Positions 1 through 7,490 of a DNA stretch of 8,832 nucleotides are shown piece after piece. Source of the DNA: Candidatus Rifleibacteriota bacterium (GTDB taxonomy: Bacteria > Riflebacteria > Ozemobacteria > Ozemobacterales > Ozemobacteraceae); contig JAFXRA010000060.1 in assembly GCA_017526725.1 (NCBI GenBank), forward strand, positions 1 through 8,832. Direction: 5' to 3'. The notes under the pieces are model-generated. The model saw only the letters and a list, made by a program, of their open reading frames with translations. It was not told where the DNA came from and searched no databases. How positions within the stretch are numbered: position 1 is the first letter of the stretch; every line of letters begins with the position of its first letter. The position numbers and the translations under genes were made by a program.

Positions 1-639
1 AATAAAAATATATATGGCTATACTAGTTTAATTGATGCTTTAACTGCTTTTAGAGGAAAAAGAACTATAAGTTTTTTAGTTAATTTATGTGAAACAATTA
101 TTAAAGTTAATGAGGAATTCTCAGAAGAAAACAAAAACATTCATGACTTACAAAGGTTATATGAAGAAACTGGGAATGCATTAGAAATAATGTATTTTAG
201 ACATTTTGGATTTACTGATACTTTTTATAGAATATTCCCACCTAGAAGGCTTGAATCTTTGACTAGATTCAAAATAGTAGAAGAACCTACAATAAGTTTT
301 AAAGAATGGTTTTCTGCCCATGAAAAAGAAGATTACAAAAAAATAATATATGAAGGTTTCAAAAAATATGGTTACGATGTTCTGCCAGTTTCAGATCCAA
401 AGAAATTATATATATTGATAGAAGGTTTTGACGATGATTTTCCTCCTGCTAGAATTCAATGCTATAAAGAATTAGTCCGCCGTATTGATGTAAAAAAACG
501 ACCAGACATTGGTTTAAAAAATAAGCGTATTTCTTTCGAAGAAAAGCGAGAATTATTCAGTTTTTATTTAAACTGGCTTGATAAAAACATCAATAAACTT
601 GTTTATGATGAAAAAAAACAGAAATTTGTTATAAAATAA
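1..639 (+). CDS. Unrecognised protein, C-terminal 212 residues (5' end outside window)
   Basis: The reading frame is open from the first base to the TAA at 637-639, so the gene begins before the window. The ATG at 190 is an internal methionine: 63 codons precede it without a stop, and no Shine-Dalgarno site stands before it. The visible part is rich in Lys, Glu, Phe and Tyr and looks like a soluble, largely helical protein. There is no signal peptide or membrane segment, and I see no Walker, nuclease or protease motif. Notable stretches are FRHFGFTDTFYRIFPPRR (residues 66-83) and LIEGFDDDFPPARIQCYKEL (about 139-158). I do not recognise the family. The helicase gene follows on the same strand after 47 bases with no terminator between them, so the two are probably co-transcribed and may act together. 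Codon use is more AT-rich than in the helicase gene. I am confident that it is a real coding region. Its function is unknown. Confidence 0.8.
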   Translation, partial: NKNIYGYTSLIDALTAFRGKRTISFLVNLCETIIKVNEEFSEENKNIHDLQRLYEETGNALEIMYFRHFGFTDTFYRIFPPRRLESLTRFKIVEEPTISFKEWFSAHEKEDYKKIIYEGFKKYGYDVLPVSDPKKLYILIEGFDDDFPPARIQCYKELVRRIDVKKRPDIGLKNKRISFEEKRELFSFYLNWLDKNINKLVYDEKKQKFVIK

Positions 640-673
640 TATCTACAACAAATATTCAAAGACAATAAATATA

Positions 674-680
674 AAGGTGA
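674..680 (+). promoter_or_regulatory. Ribosome-binding site of the helicase gene
   Basis: AAGGTGA lies 6 bases before the ATG at 687 and is a good match to the 16S anti-Shine-Dalgarno. It supports 687 as the start, even though the first 40 residues are a low-complexity Ser/Thr/Gln/Asn-rich tail and the DUF4011 similarity begins only near residue 44. No clear promoter fits in the 47-base gap, which favours transcription from upstream. Confidence 0.7.
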
Positions 681-686
681 GTATAA

Positions 687-3600
687 ATGAGTGTAACTGT
701 TGATAGTCAAACAACACCGCAGACAAACTCTTCTGCAGATTCTTCCAATCCCCAAGTTGCTTCAGTGAATGGCACAAGCACAAATGCTCTTCCACCCCAG
801 TATCAGACCAAAAAGGCCATGTGGGAAAGAAAACTTCTAGACCTGGGTTTGCGCAATCAGCTTATTAATATGCGTAAGTCTCGCACGCTGATTCCACTTC
901 TAACAAATACAATAAATGAACTAGAAGACGCATTAGCAGACGGCGAAGAATTTTTAATCACTGCCAAACCAGAAAAACTGGTCTTTTCTGAAGAAGAATT
1001 CAAATATGATGATTTATTAAAAACAGAAATCAAAGACGAAGACCTTCAGAAGGAATTTGCCAAGCACCATCTTTATTCATCTTTAACAGAAGGCGAATTA
1101 AAAAAAGCTATCAAAGAAGTCTACCGCTCAGCCAAAAGTTCTATTGAAGAAAACGGTGCCAATACGCTTTATTTGGCACTCGGGCTTTTAAAGTGGTTTG
1201 AATCTAATAAGGGGAACAACCCACCGGCCCGTTACGCACCGATAATTCTTTATCCAATAGATATTATCAGAAAATCAGCGGCACAAGGCTATACAATCAG
1301 TCTGAGAGACGATGACCCCCAGCTTAATATCACACTATTAGAAAAGCTTAAACAGGATTTCAGAATAGAAGTTGAAGGCTTAGACCCCCTGCCCCTTGAT
1401 GAACACGGGCTTGATACACGCAAAATTTTCGATACAATTCGCGAGTATGCTAAACCTCAGGAAAACTGGGAAGTTCTGGAAATAGCTGCAGTAGGCATAT
1501 TCTCATTTACACAGTTTGTAATGTGGAATGACCTTACAAACCGCTCTGACGACTTAATAAAGAACAAAATAGTTAAAAGTCTTCTTGAAGGCAAGCTCAC
1601 ATGGGAAGCCGAAACCATGGAAACTGGCGACCATGTTTGTGAAGACGATGTGTTCATGGCTATGCCAACGGACGCATCTCAGCTATTTGCTGTCAGAAGC
1701 GCCTGCGAAAACAAATCATTTGTTCTTCACGGCCCTCCAGGAACAGGTAAATCTCAGACAATCACCTCATTAATTGCAAATGCTCTTGGGCAGAACAAAA
1801 CCGTTCTTTTCGTTGCAGAAAAAATGGCTGCCTTGGAAGTTGTTCAAAAACGCCTTTCTTCAATAGGTTTAGCCCCCTTCTGTCTCGAACTTCACTCTAA
1901 TAAATCACGCAAAAAAGCAGTTTTGGAAAAGCTACAGCAGACAACAGAATTTCGCAGACCCAAAGCTAGTGAAGAATACAAACAGAAAGCAGAAGAAATA
2001 TCAAAACTTCGAAAAGAACTTGATATCTACTCCGAAGACCTGCACAAAAAACAAAGCTATGGCTTAAGCATATACCAGCTTATAAATGATTATGAGCTAA
2101 ATGCAAACTTTCCAGATATTCCTGCATTTTCTTCAGAAGCTTTGGAAAGCATCACCGCTGAGCTCCTCAATAAACAAAGCCACGCAATAGAATCTCTTAT
2201 AAATGCTGCCCGTGCAGTAGGTCACCCGGCTGAACACGCTCTTTCTAGAGTTGGGTGCACAGAGTACAATCAGAGTTTAAAAGATGAGCTCAATTCAAAA
2301 ACAGAAAAGTATTTGAACGCTCTCGAAAAGCTACATACTCTGGCGGTAGATTTCCAGAATAAAGCTGGATTAACCGATATAAAAGACGACCTGGAATGGT
2401 CAAAACTATTAACAACTGCCGAACAGGTTGCCAAATGGTCATATCTGCCCAAGGCCTGGGCTGATCACAAAGGCATGAATATATGCATGACAGAAATGGC
2501 TGAAATGGCTGACCATTTCATTAAATCAAAAGAACTTCGAGCAGATTTGGAAAAGAATTGGAAACCTGAATTCTTCGACCAGAACGGTAGCGAATTATCA
2601 ACAACTCACACTCAGAAAAGCAATTCATGGTTTATTCCCAGATTTTTCGGGTTATGGAGTTTAAAGAGCAAGGTTTCAGCCTTTGCAAAAGCTTCTGTTA
2701 ATGCAGATACTCTGGGAACGGATCTTTCCAATCTCTCGTTATATCAATCTGAAAAAGCAAAAGCAGACGAACTATTCAAAAAATATACAGCAGAACTGGA
2801 TTCTCTTTACAACGGTGAAAATACAGACTGGAACAAAGTCAGAGATTATGCTAATGCCGCCAGGGAAAGCTCTACAAAATTTAATGAACTCTATAACGAT
2901 GAAGAATTGAGAATTAAACTATGCAGCAATAAAGAGCTTACTCAAGATGCTTGCGAAGTAGAAAAAGCCAATAAAGACAAAATAACGGTATGGGAAGAAT
3001 TTGCAAAAGTCGCTCAACCTAAGCCTGTAGAACAATTCAAAGCCCCCATTGCTGAAGACCTTAAAATGTGCAGCAGCATTTTGAAGCACGTTGAAGAAAT
3101 AAAAGAATGGGTTCTTTGGAATCAGACTGCAAAAGAAACAGAAGATTCCGGCTTAGCCGTTATAGTTGAAGCTTACCAGAAAGGCATGGACCACGATGAC
3201 ATATTAGGAGCTTATAAGAAAGCTATTAGTAAAGGACTCGCTTCTCGAGCCATAGATGCTTCAAAAACTTTAAATTCTTTCTCTGGCAAGCTGTTCGACC
3301 AGAAAGTAGACCGTTTTATTACTCTTGACAAGCAGATCAGTGAACTTGGAAACAGAGAAATAGTCTACCGTCTTGCCGCAAAACTGCCTGATTTTACAAG
3401 AGAAGCGGCGCAAAGCTCAGAACTAGGTATTTTACAGAGAGCAATCAAGAGCGGTGGGCGTGGAACCTCATTAAGAAAGCTTTTCGGACAAATCCCGAAC
3501 ATTTTGCCAAGACTTTGCCCCTGTATGCTCATGAGCCCTATTTCTGTTGCTCAATATATCGACCCCAACAAATCACCTTTTGATCTGGTAATATTCGACG

Positions 3601-5459
3601 AAGCTTCACAGCTTACAACCAGCAAAGCGGTTGGTGTTCTGGCTCGCGGTCAGAATGCAGTAATCGTCGGTGACCCCAAACAGATGCCGCCGACCTCATT
3701 CTTCTCTTCTGCTGCAGTTGATGAAGATAACCTTGATTTGGAAGATATGGAAAGCATTCTTGACGACTGCTTAGCCTTGAATATGCCTCAAACTCATTTG
3801 TTATGGCACTACAGAAGTAAGCACGAAAGCTTGATAGCTTTCAGTAACCACAACTTCTACGAAAGCAAGCTCTTTACATTCCCGTCTGTTGACGACAGAG
3901 AATCAAAAGTTAATTTTGTTCATGTAAACGGAACCTTCGACCACGGTTCTGGCAAACGCTTCAACAAAGAAGAAGCCGAAGCCGTTGTTAAAGAACTGAT
4001 TCGCCGAAGCAAAGACCCAAAACTTTCTAAATACAGCGTTGGTGTTGTAACTTTCAATATTCCTCAACAGAACCTAATTGATGATCTCTTTACTGAAGCT
4101 TGTAAAAACGATTTGGAACTTGAAAGCTGGGCTTACAAAAAAGAAGACCCCTTATTCATCAAAAATCTTGAAAACGTTCAAGGCGATGAACGCGATGTAA
4201 TCATATTCTCAGTTGGTTACGGGCCAGACAAAGAAGGCAAAGTCTCTATGAACTTCGGTCCGTTGAACAAAGACGGTGGTTGGCGCAGACTTAACGTTGC
4301 TGTTTCCCGTTCTAAACGTGAAATGATGGTATTCAGCTCTATGCTACCAGAGCACATTGACACCAACAAGACCAAAGCAGAAGGCGTTATTGCTCTTAGA
4401 AACTTCCTTGATTTTGCTAGGAATCCGAAAGGCTATTCTTTCTCTGCCCAAAAGAATGCAGCTCAAAACGGCATTATAAAGAGTCTTAGCAAAATTTTAA
4501 AAGAACAAGGCTATGCTGTTGATACCAATATAGGTAATTCTGAATTCAAGGTTGATTTGGGCGTAATCGACCCAAGAAATGAAAACAGATATTTGCTTGG
4601 TATTTTACTCGATGGACCTGTTTACGCAGAATGCAAGACCACTAGAGACCGAGAACTTTCACAGGCAAGTGTTCTTAGAGGCTTAGGCTGGAACATAATC
4701 AGAATGTGGAGTATGGATTGGTGGGAAAATAAGGATATAGAAGTTGACAAGCTGTTAGATACCTTAGACAAGCTTAAAAACGATAAATCCATAGAACCTG
4801 AAAAGAAAGAAGAACCAAAAGCAGAGCTGAAACCTGTTGAATATGAAGAACCAGGCACTGCTCCGACTTCTGAATCTGGAATATTTACCAAACCTTATAC
4901 TGCAACTCAGTTGCCTGTAACTTCTTTGTCATCAGAAGATTTTATGGCTAGAAAGAACGCTACTGAACTTAAAAAGCGAGCTCTGCAAGTAATAAAAACA
5001 GAAGCCCCGATCACAGAAGGACTGCTTACAAAGAGACTAATTCAAAGCTATGGCATTACCAGAGTAGGAACTCGTGTTCAGGCTTATCTGGACGAATTCT
5101 ATGCCAATCTTTCGCTCAAAGTCACAAAACAGTCTGATGGTCAGAAAATTTACTGGACAGCTGAACAGAATCCTGATGATTACAGCGATTGCAGAGCAGG
5201 CAAAACCGATGCTGATAAACGTGATTCAAAGGATATTCCAATAATTGAAGCTGCTAATGCTGTTTATAAAATAGTTTCAGACCAAATTGCTCTTTCTCCT
5301 GACGATTTAGCAAAAGAAGCCGCAAAACAGCTTGGTTTCTCACGTCTTGGTACTAACCTCACCACGTTGATGGAAGCCGCTGTAGAGTTTAACAAAGCTG
5401 CTGGCTACCTGACCGTCGCCGAAAACGGCAATATCACTCTAAATAAAACAGAAAACTAA
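687..5459 (+). CDS. DUF4011 - superfamily 1 helicase - Vsr-like nuclease - DUF3320 protein (hhe-like defence candidate)
   Basis: This 1590-residue multidomain protein is probably an ATP-driven nucleic-acid translocase with a nuclease tail. After a disordered start (1-40) comes the DUF4011 hallmark WERKLLDLGLRNQLINMR (46-63). Helicase motifs follow in order: Walker A GPPGTGKS (349-356, Lys355); a long, largely helical insert (about 420-930); CPCMLMSPISVAQYI (944-958); Walker B IFDEASQ (Asp971, Glu972); GDPKQMPP (995-1002); HYRS (1041-1044); QGDERDV (1165-1171); and LNVAVSR (1202-1208, Arg1208). Residues 1265-1350 resemble the Vsr/MTES_1575 endonuclease fold, with KVDLGV (Asp1290), GILLDG (Asp1309), TRDRE and GLGWNIIRMWSMDWW. 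A Pro/Glu-rich linker (about 1365-1415) leads to a DUF3320-type winged helix (1425-1475) and a related unit at the C-terminus. I recall this order as the anti-phage type hhe (DUF4011-helicase-Vsr-DUF3320). Defence is inferred from architecture and neighbours. All helicase motifs look intact and there is no frameshift. Confidence 0.93.
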   Translation: MSVTVDSQTTPQTNSSADSSNPQVASVNGTSTNALPPQYQTKKAMWERKLLDLGLRNQLINMRKSRTLIPLLTNTINELEDALADGEEFLITAKPEKLVFSEEEFKYDDLLKTEIKDEDLQKEFAKHHLYSSLTEGELKKAIKEVYRSAKSSIEENGANTLYLALGLLKWFESNKGNNPPARYAPIILYPIDIIRKSAAQGYTISLRDDDPQLNITLLEKLKQDFRIEVEGLDPLPLDEHGLDTRKIFDTIREYAKPQENWEVLEIAAVGIFSFTQFVMWNDLTNRSDDLIKNKIVKSLLEGKLTWEAETMETGDHVCEDDVFMAMPTDASQLFAVRSACENKSFVLHGPPGTGKSQTITSLIANALGQNKTVLFVAEKMAALEVVQKRLSSIGLAPFCLELHSNKSRKKAVLEKLQQTTEFRRPKASEEYKQKAEEISKLRKELDIYSEDLHKKQSYGLSIYQLINDYELNANFPDIPAFSSEALESITAELLNKQSHAIESLINAARAVGHPAEHALSRVGCTEYNQSLKDELNSKTEKYLNALEKLHTLAVDFQNKAGLTDIKDDLEWSKLLTTAEQVAKWSYLPKAWADHKGMNICMTEMAEMADHFIKSKELRADLEKNWKPEFFDQNGSELSTTHTQKSNSWFIPRFFGLWSLKSKVSAFAKASVNADTLGTDLSNLSLYQSEKAKADELFKKYTAELDSLYNGENTDWNKVRDYANAARESSTKFNELYNDEELRIKLCSNKELTQDACEVEKANKDKITVWEEFAKVAQPKPVEQFKAPIAEDLKMCSSILKHVEEIKEWVLWNQTAKETEDSGLAVIVEAYQKGMDHDDILGAYKKAISKGLASRAIDASKTLNSFSGKLFDQKVDRFITLDKQISELGNREIVYRLAAKLPDFTREAAQSSELGILQRAIKSGGRGTSLRKLFGQIPNILPRLCPCMLMSPISVAQYIDPNKSPFDLVIFDEASQLTTSKAVGVLARGQNAVIVGDPKQMPPTSFFSSAAVDEDNLDLEDMESILDDCLALNMPQTHLLWHYRSKHESLIAFSNHNFYESKLFTFPSVDDRESKVNFVHVNGTFDHGSGKRFNKEEAEAVVKELIRRSKDPKLSKYSVGVVTFNIPQQNLIDDLFTEACKNDLELESWAYKKEDPLFIKNLENVQGDERDVIIFSVGYGPDKEGKVSMNFGPLNKDGGWRRLNVAVSRSKREMMVFSSMLPEHIDTNKTKAEGVIALRNFLDFARNPKGYSFSAQKNAAQNGIIKSLSKILKEQGYAVDTNIGNSEFKVDLGVIDPRNENRYLLGILLDGPVYAECKTTRDRELSQASVLRGLGWNIIRMWSMDWWENKDIEVDKLLDTLDKLKNDKSIEPEKKEEPKAELKPVEYEEPGTAPTSESGIFTKPYTATQLPVTSLSSEDFMARKNATELKKRALQVIKTEAPITEGLLTKRLIQSYGITRVGTRVQAYLDEFYANLSLKVTKQSDGQKIYWTAEQNPDDYSDCRAGKTDADKRDSKDIPIIEAANAVYKIVSDQIALSPDDLAKEAAKQLGFSRLGTNLTTLMEAAVEFNKAAGYLTVAENGNITLNKTEN

Positions 5460-5475
5460 ATCTTTCTTAAACACC

Positions 5476-5505
5476 AAAAACGCCTGATACACTCAGGCGT
5501 TTTTT
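5476..5505 (+). terminator. Intrinsic terminator after the helicase gene, probably bidirectional
   Basis: CGCCTGA (5481-5487) pairs with TCAGGCG (5493-5499) around the loop TACAC. The flanking A5 (5476-5480) and T-run (5500-5505) extend the stem to 12 base pairs and supply the U-tract. It starts 16 bases after the TAA of the helicase gene. Because the 5' arm begins with A-residues, the opposite strand also reads as stem plus U-tract, so the same element can end minus-strand transcription coming from the converging genes. Confidence 0.92.
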
Positions 5506-5528
5506 GATTATCTACTAGCTTTAATTTT

Positions 5529-5555
5529 AAGAATTTATTATATTATTAAATTCTT
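5529..5555. repeat. AT-rich inverted repeat, 9-bp perfect stem
   Basis: AAGAATTTA (5529-5537) and TAAATTCTT (5547-5555) are perfect reverse complements around a 9-base AT loop. Neither strand has a U-tract directly behind the stem, so it is a poor terminator. It may only reflect AT-rich composition, but it lies close to the real terminator and could help to end minus-strand transcripts or protect their 3' end. Confidence 0.4.
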
Positions 5556-5603
5556 CTTCTGAAATACCTTATTATTGGCATATTAAGTATATGTCATAAA
5601 GAT

Positions 5604-5650
5604 TTTCCCCGCTAAAATCGGGGAAAGTGAATTTTGCGAAGCAAAAGGAG
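5604..5650 (+). promoter_or_regulatory. Two hairpins followed by a strong Shine-Dalgarno site (orphan leader)
   Basis: TTTCCCCG (5604-5611) pairs with CGGGGAAA (5619-5626) around CTAAAAT. Five bases later TTTTGC (5632-5637) pairs with GCAAAA (5641-5646) around GAA. The second stem runs straight into GGAG (5647-5650), so AAAAGGAG overlaps its 3' arm and folding could hide the ribosome-binding site. A TTGGCA box lies 23 bases before the first stem. Its only -10 candidate (CATAAAG, 5595-5601) is weak and badly spaced. No ATG, GTG or TTG start follows at a usable distance; ATA stands at the expected place (5657). The leader role is an inference from layout. Confidence 0.4.
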
Positions 5651-5722
5651 ATAACAATACTAAAAAACCACAACTCCATACAGACTATATCCATCATTTA
5701 TATATTAAAAAGAAGTGAAGTC

Positions 5723-6418
5723 TTAAAGATTTGAGATATTATTATCTATAAAAATATAACCTGGTTGTGGTTCGGGTTCAGAAAGTATATAAGTAAAAGC
5801 ATCTCCAACTAATTCAACAAAATCAACTTGTTTCTCTCCAAATACTTTATAATTCTCATAAATTTCCTTATTTATTTTTGCTTCATTTTTATAACGATCT
5901 ATTATTTCCCAGTCTATTTTATTTCTATTTATATTTACGGAATTGCATTTATTTCTATATTCTTGTATATATTTTTCTTTTTCTTTTTTATCGTTATATA
6001 TAACAATAGAATAAAATTGATAAAAATAATCACCAACACAGGCTTTAAGGTAATCATCATTTAGTGGTTTATCTTCTTTATCAAAGCAAGAATCAATTCT
6101 TTTTATTTTTTTATTTGATATAAATCTATTCCAAACTTTAGGATATTTAATTTGCGTACATATATAAAACAAAACTATTGCGGGAAATAAAGTTTTTTCG
6201 TTACTTATTGTTGAAAGTATATTAAATTTTGAAAATACACTTTCCATATCCCTTAAAGATAGCTCAAAAAATTCAGATAAACCACTAAATAGATCTATTA
6301 AATCCTTATTTTCAAAATCACCAATTAATGAATATTCTTTCCTTTTTAATAAATCATCTTCCCAAATATTGTCATCCTTTGAATGAATATAGTAACTGGT
6401 TTTAAAGCTTTTATTCAT
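5723..6418 (-). CDS. KAP-family-like protein, C-terminal region only (231 residues)
   Basis: A 231-residue acidic and aromatic-rich protein with no signal peptide. The stretch FFELSLRDMESVFSKFNIL (residues 50-68), followed by a hydrophobic helix (about 77-90) and KYPKVWNRF (91-99), resembles the region behind the NTPase core in KAP-family P-loop ATPases, where a 'LSLRDIE' segment is typical. No Walker A or B motif is present, and 231 residues is far shorter than a usual KAP protein, so it would be a stand-alone C-terminal part. It is not an obvious frameshift product: AAGGA (6427-6431) stands 8 bases before the ATG, and an in-frame TAG lies directly before that ATG. It follows the DUF1016 gene by 46 bases on the same strand and may share its transcript. 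It is strongly AT-rich, unlike the helicase gene. The gene is likely real. The family assignment comes from memory of the motif and is moderate. Confidence 0.65.
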   Translation of the reverse strand: MNKSFKTSYYIHSKDDNIWEDDLLKRKEYSLIGDFENKDLIDLFSGLSEFFELSLRDMESVFSKFNILSTISNEKTLFPAIVLFYICTQIKYPKVWNRFISNKKIKRIDSCFDKEDKPLNDDYLKACVGDYFYQFYSIVIYNDKKEKEKYIQEYRNKCNSVNINRNKIDWEIIDRYKNEAKINKEIYENYKVFGEKQVDFVELVGDAFTYILSEPEPQPGYIFIDNNISNL

Positions 6419-6464
6419 CTAATATTTCCTTTTCGCTAGAGCCAATATTGCTTTATATATATAT

Positions 6465-7490
6465 TCAAGTCAAATCTTTGTTTTCTATTCTCTTTCTTTC
6501 TTCTTCTAGTTCTTTCTGTAGTTCTTCTGGTGTTGGAAGAGTTAGCTGATATTTTGAAGCAAAAATATTCTTTGCTTCATTTAAGACAGAGTATTTAACT
6601 ATTGCTTCATTTTTTTGAGAGCATAAAATTATGCCTATTGTTGGGTTATCATCATTATTTTTATACAAATCGTCAAACATTCTTATATAGCTATCCATTT
6701 GCCCAATATCATTATGAGCTAATTTTCCTATTTTCAAATCTATCAACACATAACATTTTAAAATACTGTGATAGAAGACCAAATCAATATAAAAATCTTC
6801 ATCTTCAAAACGCATTAACTTTTGACGAGCAACAAAACAAAATCCTCGACCAAGTTCTAATAGAAAATCTTGTAATTTGCTTATAAGAGCTTTTTCTAAG
6901 TCTGATTCACGTAAAGCAGGATAATTTTTTAAATCTAGAAACTCTAGAACATAAGGATCTTTTATGAAGTTTTCTGATTTTACTTGTTTGGTTAATTCTT
7001 TCGCTTCAGATATCACAGGTGATTTTTCTTTACTTGCTAATAATCTTTCATAATATAAAGTAGAAATCTGTCTTTCTAATTGTCGACTAGACCAAGCTGA
7101 GCAGATGCTTTCTTCCATATACCAATTTCTAGCTTTATCATCTTTAATCTTTATTAACAAGCGGTAATGAGTCCAAGACAATTGCGAACGCACTGCGTTC
7201 GTATTTGGAAAAAGCATATAAAATTTTTTCATTTGTTGTAGATTACGAACAGAAAAGCCGTTACCAAATTCTTGTTCTAATTTGCTAGAAAGGTTTTGTA
7301 ATAAAGCTTTACCGTATTCAGCTCGAAGATTTCCATTTTGCTCATGTTCAACAATTATTCTTCCTATTTGCCAATATGCTTGAACCATAGCAGAATTTAC
7401 AGCTGTATATGCTTGTTTTCTAGATTCAATAAGTGTTTCTTTTATTTGTAAATAAATCTCTTTTATATCAATAGGAAGATTGTTGGTCAT
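6465..7490 (-). CDS. DUF1016 / YhcG-type PDDEXK nuclease
   Basis: This 341-residue protein has the usual length and layout of the DUF1016 (YhcG) family. The N-terminal helical domain (about 1-160) carries AYWQIGRIIVEHEQ (38-51), AEYGKALLQNLSSKL (57-71), FSVRNLQQMKKFY (79-91) and LSWTHYRLLI (104-113). The C-terminal PDDEXK nuclease domain (about 170-320) carries YVLEFLDL (180-187), FYIDLVFYH with Asp236, YVLIDLKIGK with Asp251 and Lys253 (the D-x-K motif), and Gln264, so the active site looks complete. A charged, coiled-coil-like tail ends the protein (321-341). It should be a cytoplasmic DNA-binding nuclease. Members are common in defence islands and beside restriction systems, but their exact role is poorly defined and I infer none here. 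The ATG at 7490 is set by AAGGAG 7 bases upstream. It ends with TGA, 46 bases before the KAP-like gene. Confidence 0.95.
   Translation of the reverse strand: MTNNLPIDIKEIYLQIKETLIESRKQAYTAVNSAMVQAYWQIGRIIVEHEQNGNLRAEYGKALLQNLSSKLEQEFGNGFSVRNLQQMKKFYMLFPNTNAVRSQLSWTHYRLLIKIKDDKARNWYMEESICSAWSSRQLERQISTLYYERLLASKEKSPVISEAKELTKQVKSENFIKDPYVLEFLDLKNYPALRESDLEKALISKLQDFLLELGRGFCFVARQKLMRFEDEDFYIDLVFYHSILKCYVLIDLKIGKLAHNDIGQMDSYIRMFDDLYKNNDDNPTIGIILCSQKNEAIVKYSVLNEAKNIFASKYQLTLPTPEELQKELEEERKRIENKDLT

Larger units (their letters stand above)
5506..5722. other. Gene-free stretch between converging units, with hairpins and an orphan leader
   Basis: No convincing gene is present. The stretch holds an AT-rich perfect hairpin (5529-5555), a TTGGCA box at 5575-5580, a G/C-cored hairpin (5604-5626), a second small hairpin (5632-5646) and AAAAGGAG directly after it. 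The only frame at the right distance from that ribosome-binding site starts with ATA at 5657 and stops at 5732-5734. The order of box, hairpins and ribosome-binding site looks like the 5' end of a gene that has been lost or has decayed. Confidence 0.5.

Noticed and set aside
190..639. Gene starting at the ATG at 190
   Set aside because: The frame is open for 63 codons upstream to the window edge and there is no ribosome-binding site before 190, so this is an internal methionine of a longer, partial gene.
5604..5626. Second intrinsic terminator
   Set aside because: The stem is good, but neither strand has a U-tract behind it (GTGAATTTT on plus, ATCTTTATG on minus).
5529..5650. CRISPR repeats or a crRNA-like array from the hairpins
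   Set aside because: The hairpins differ from each other and do not recur at regular spacing. There are no spacers and no cas gene.
5828..6064. Plus-strand 78-residue hydrophobic frame that looks like a membrane protein
   Set aside because: It lies opposite the AT-rich 231-residue gene. Its Phe/Ile/Tyr runs are the antisense of Lys/Glu/Asn-rich codons, and no ribosome-binding site fits.
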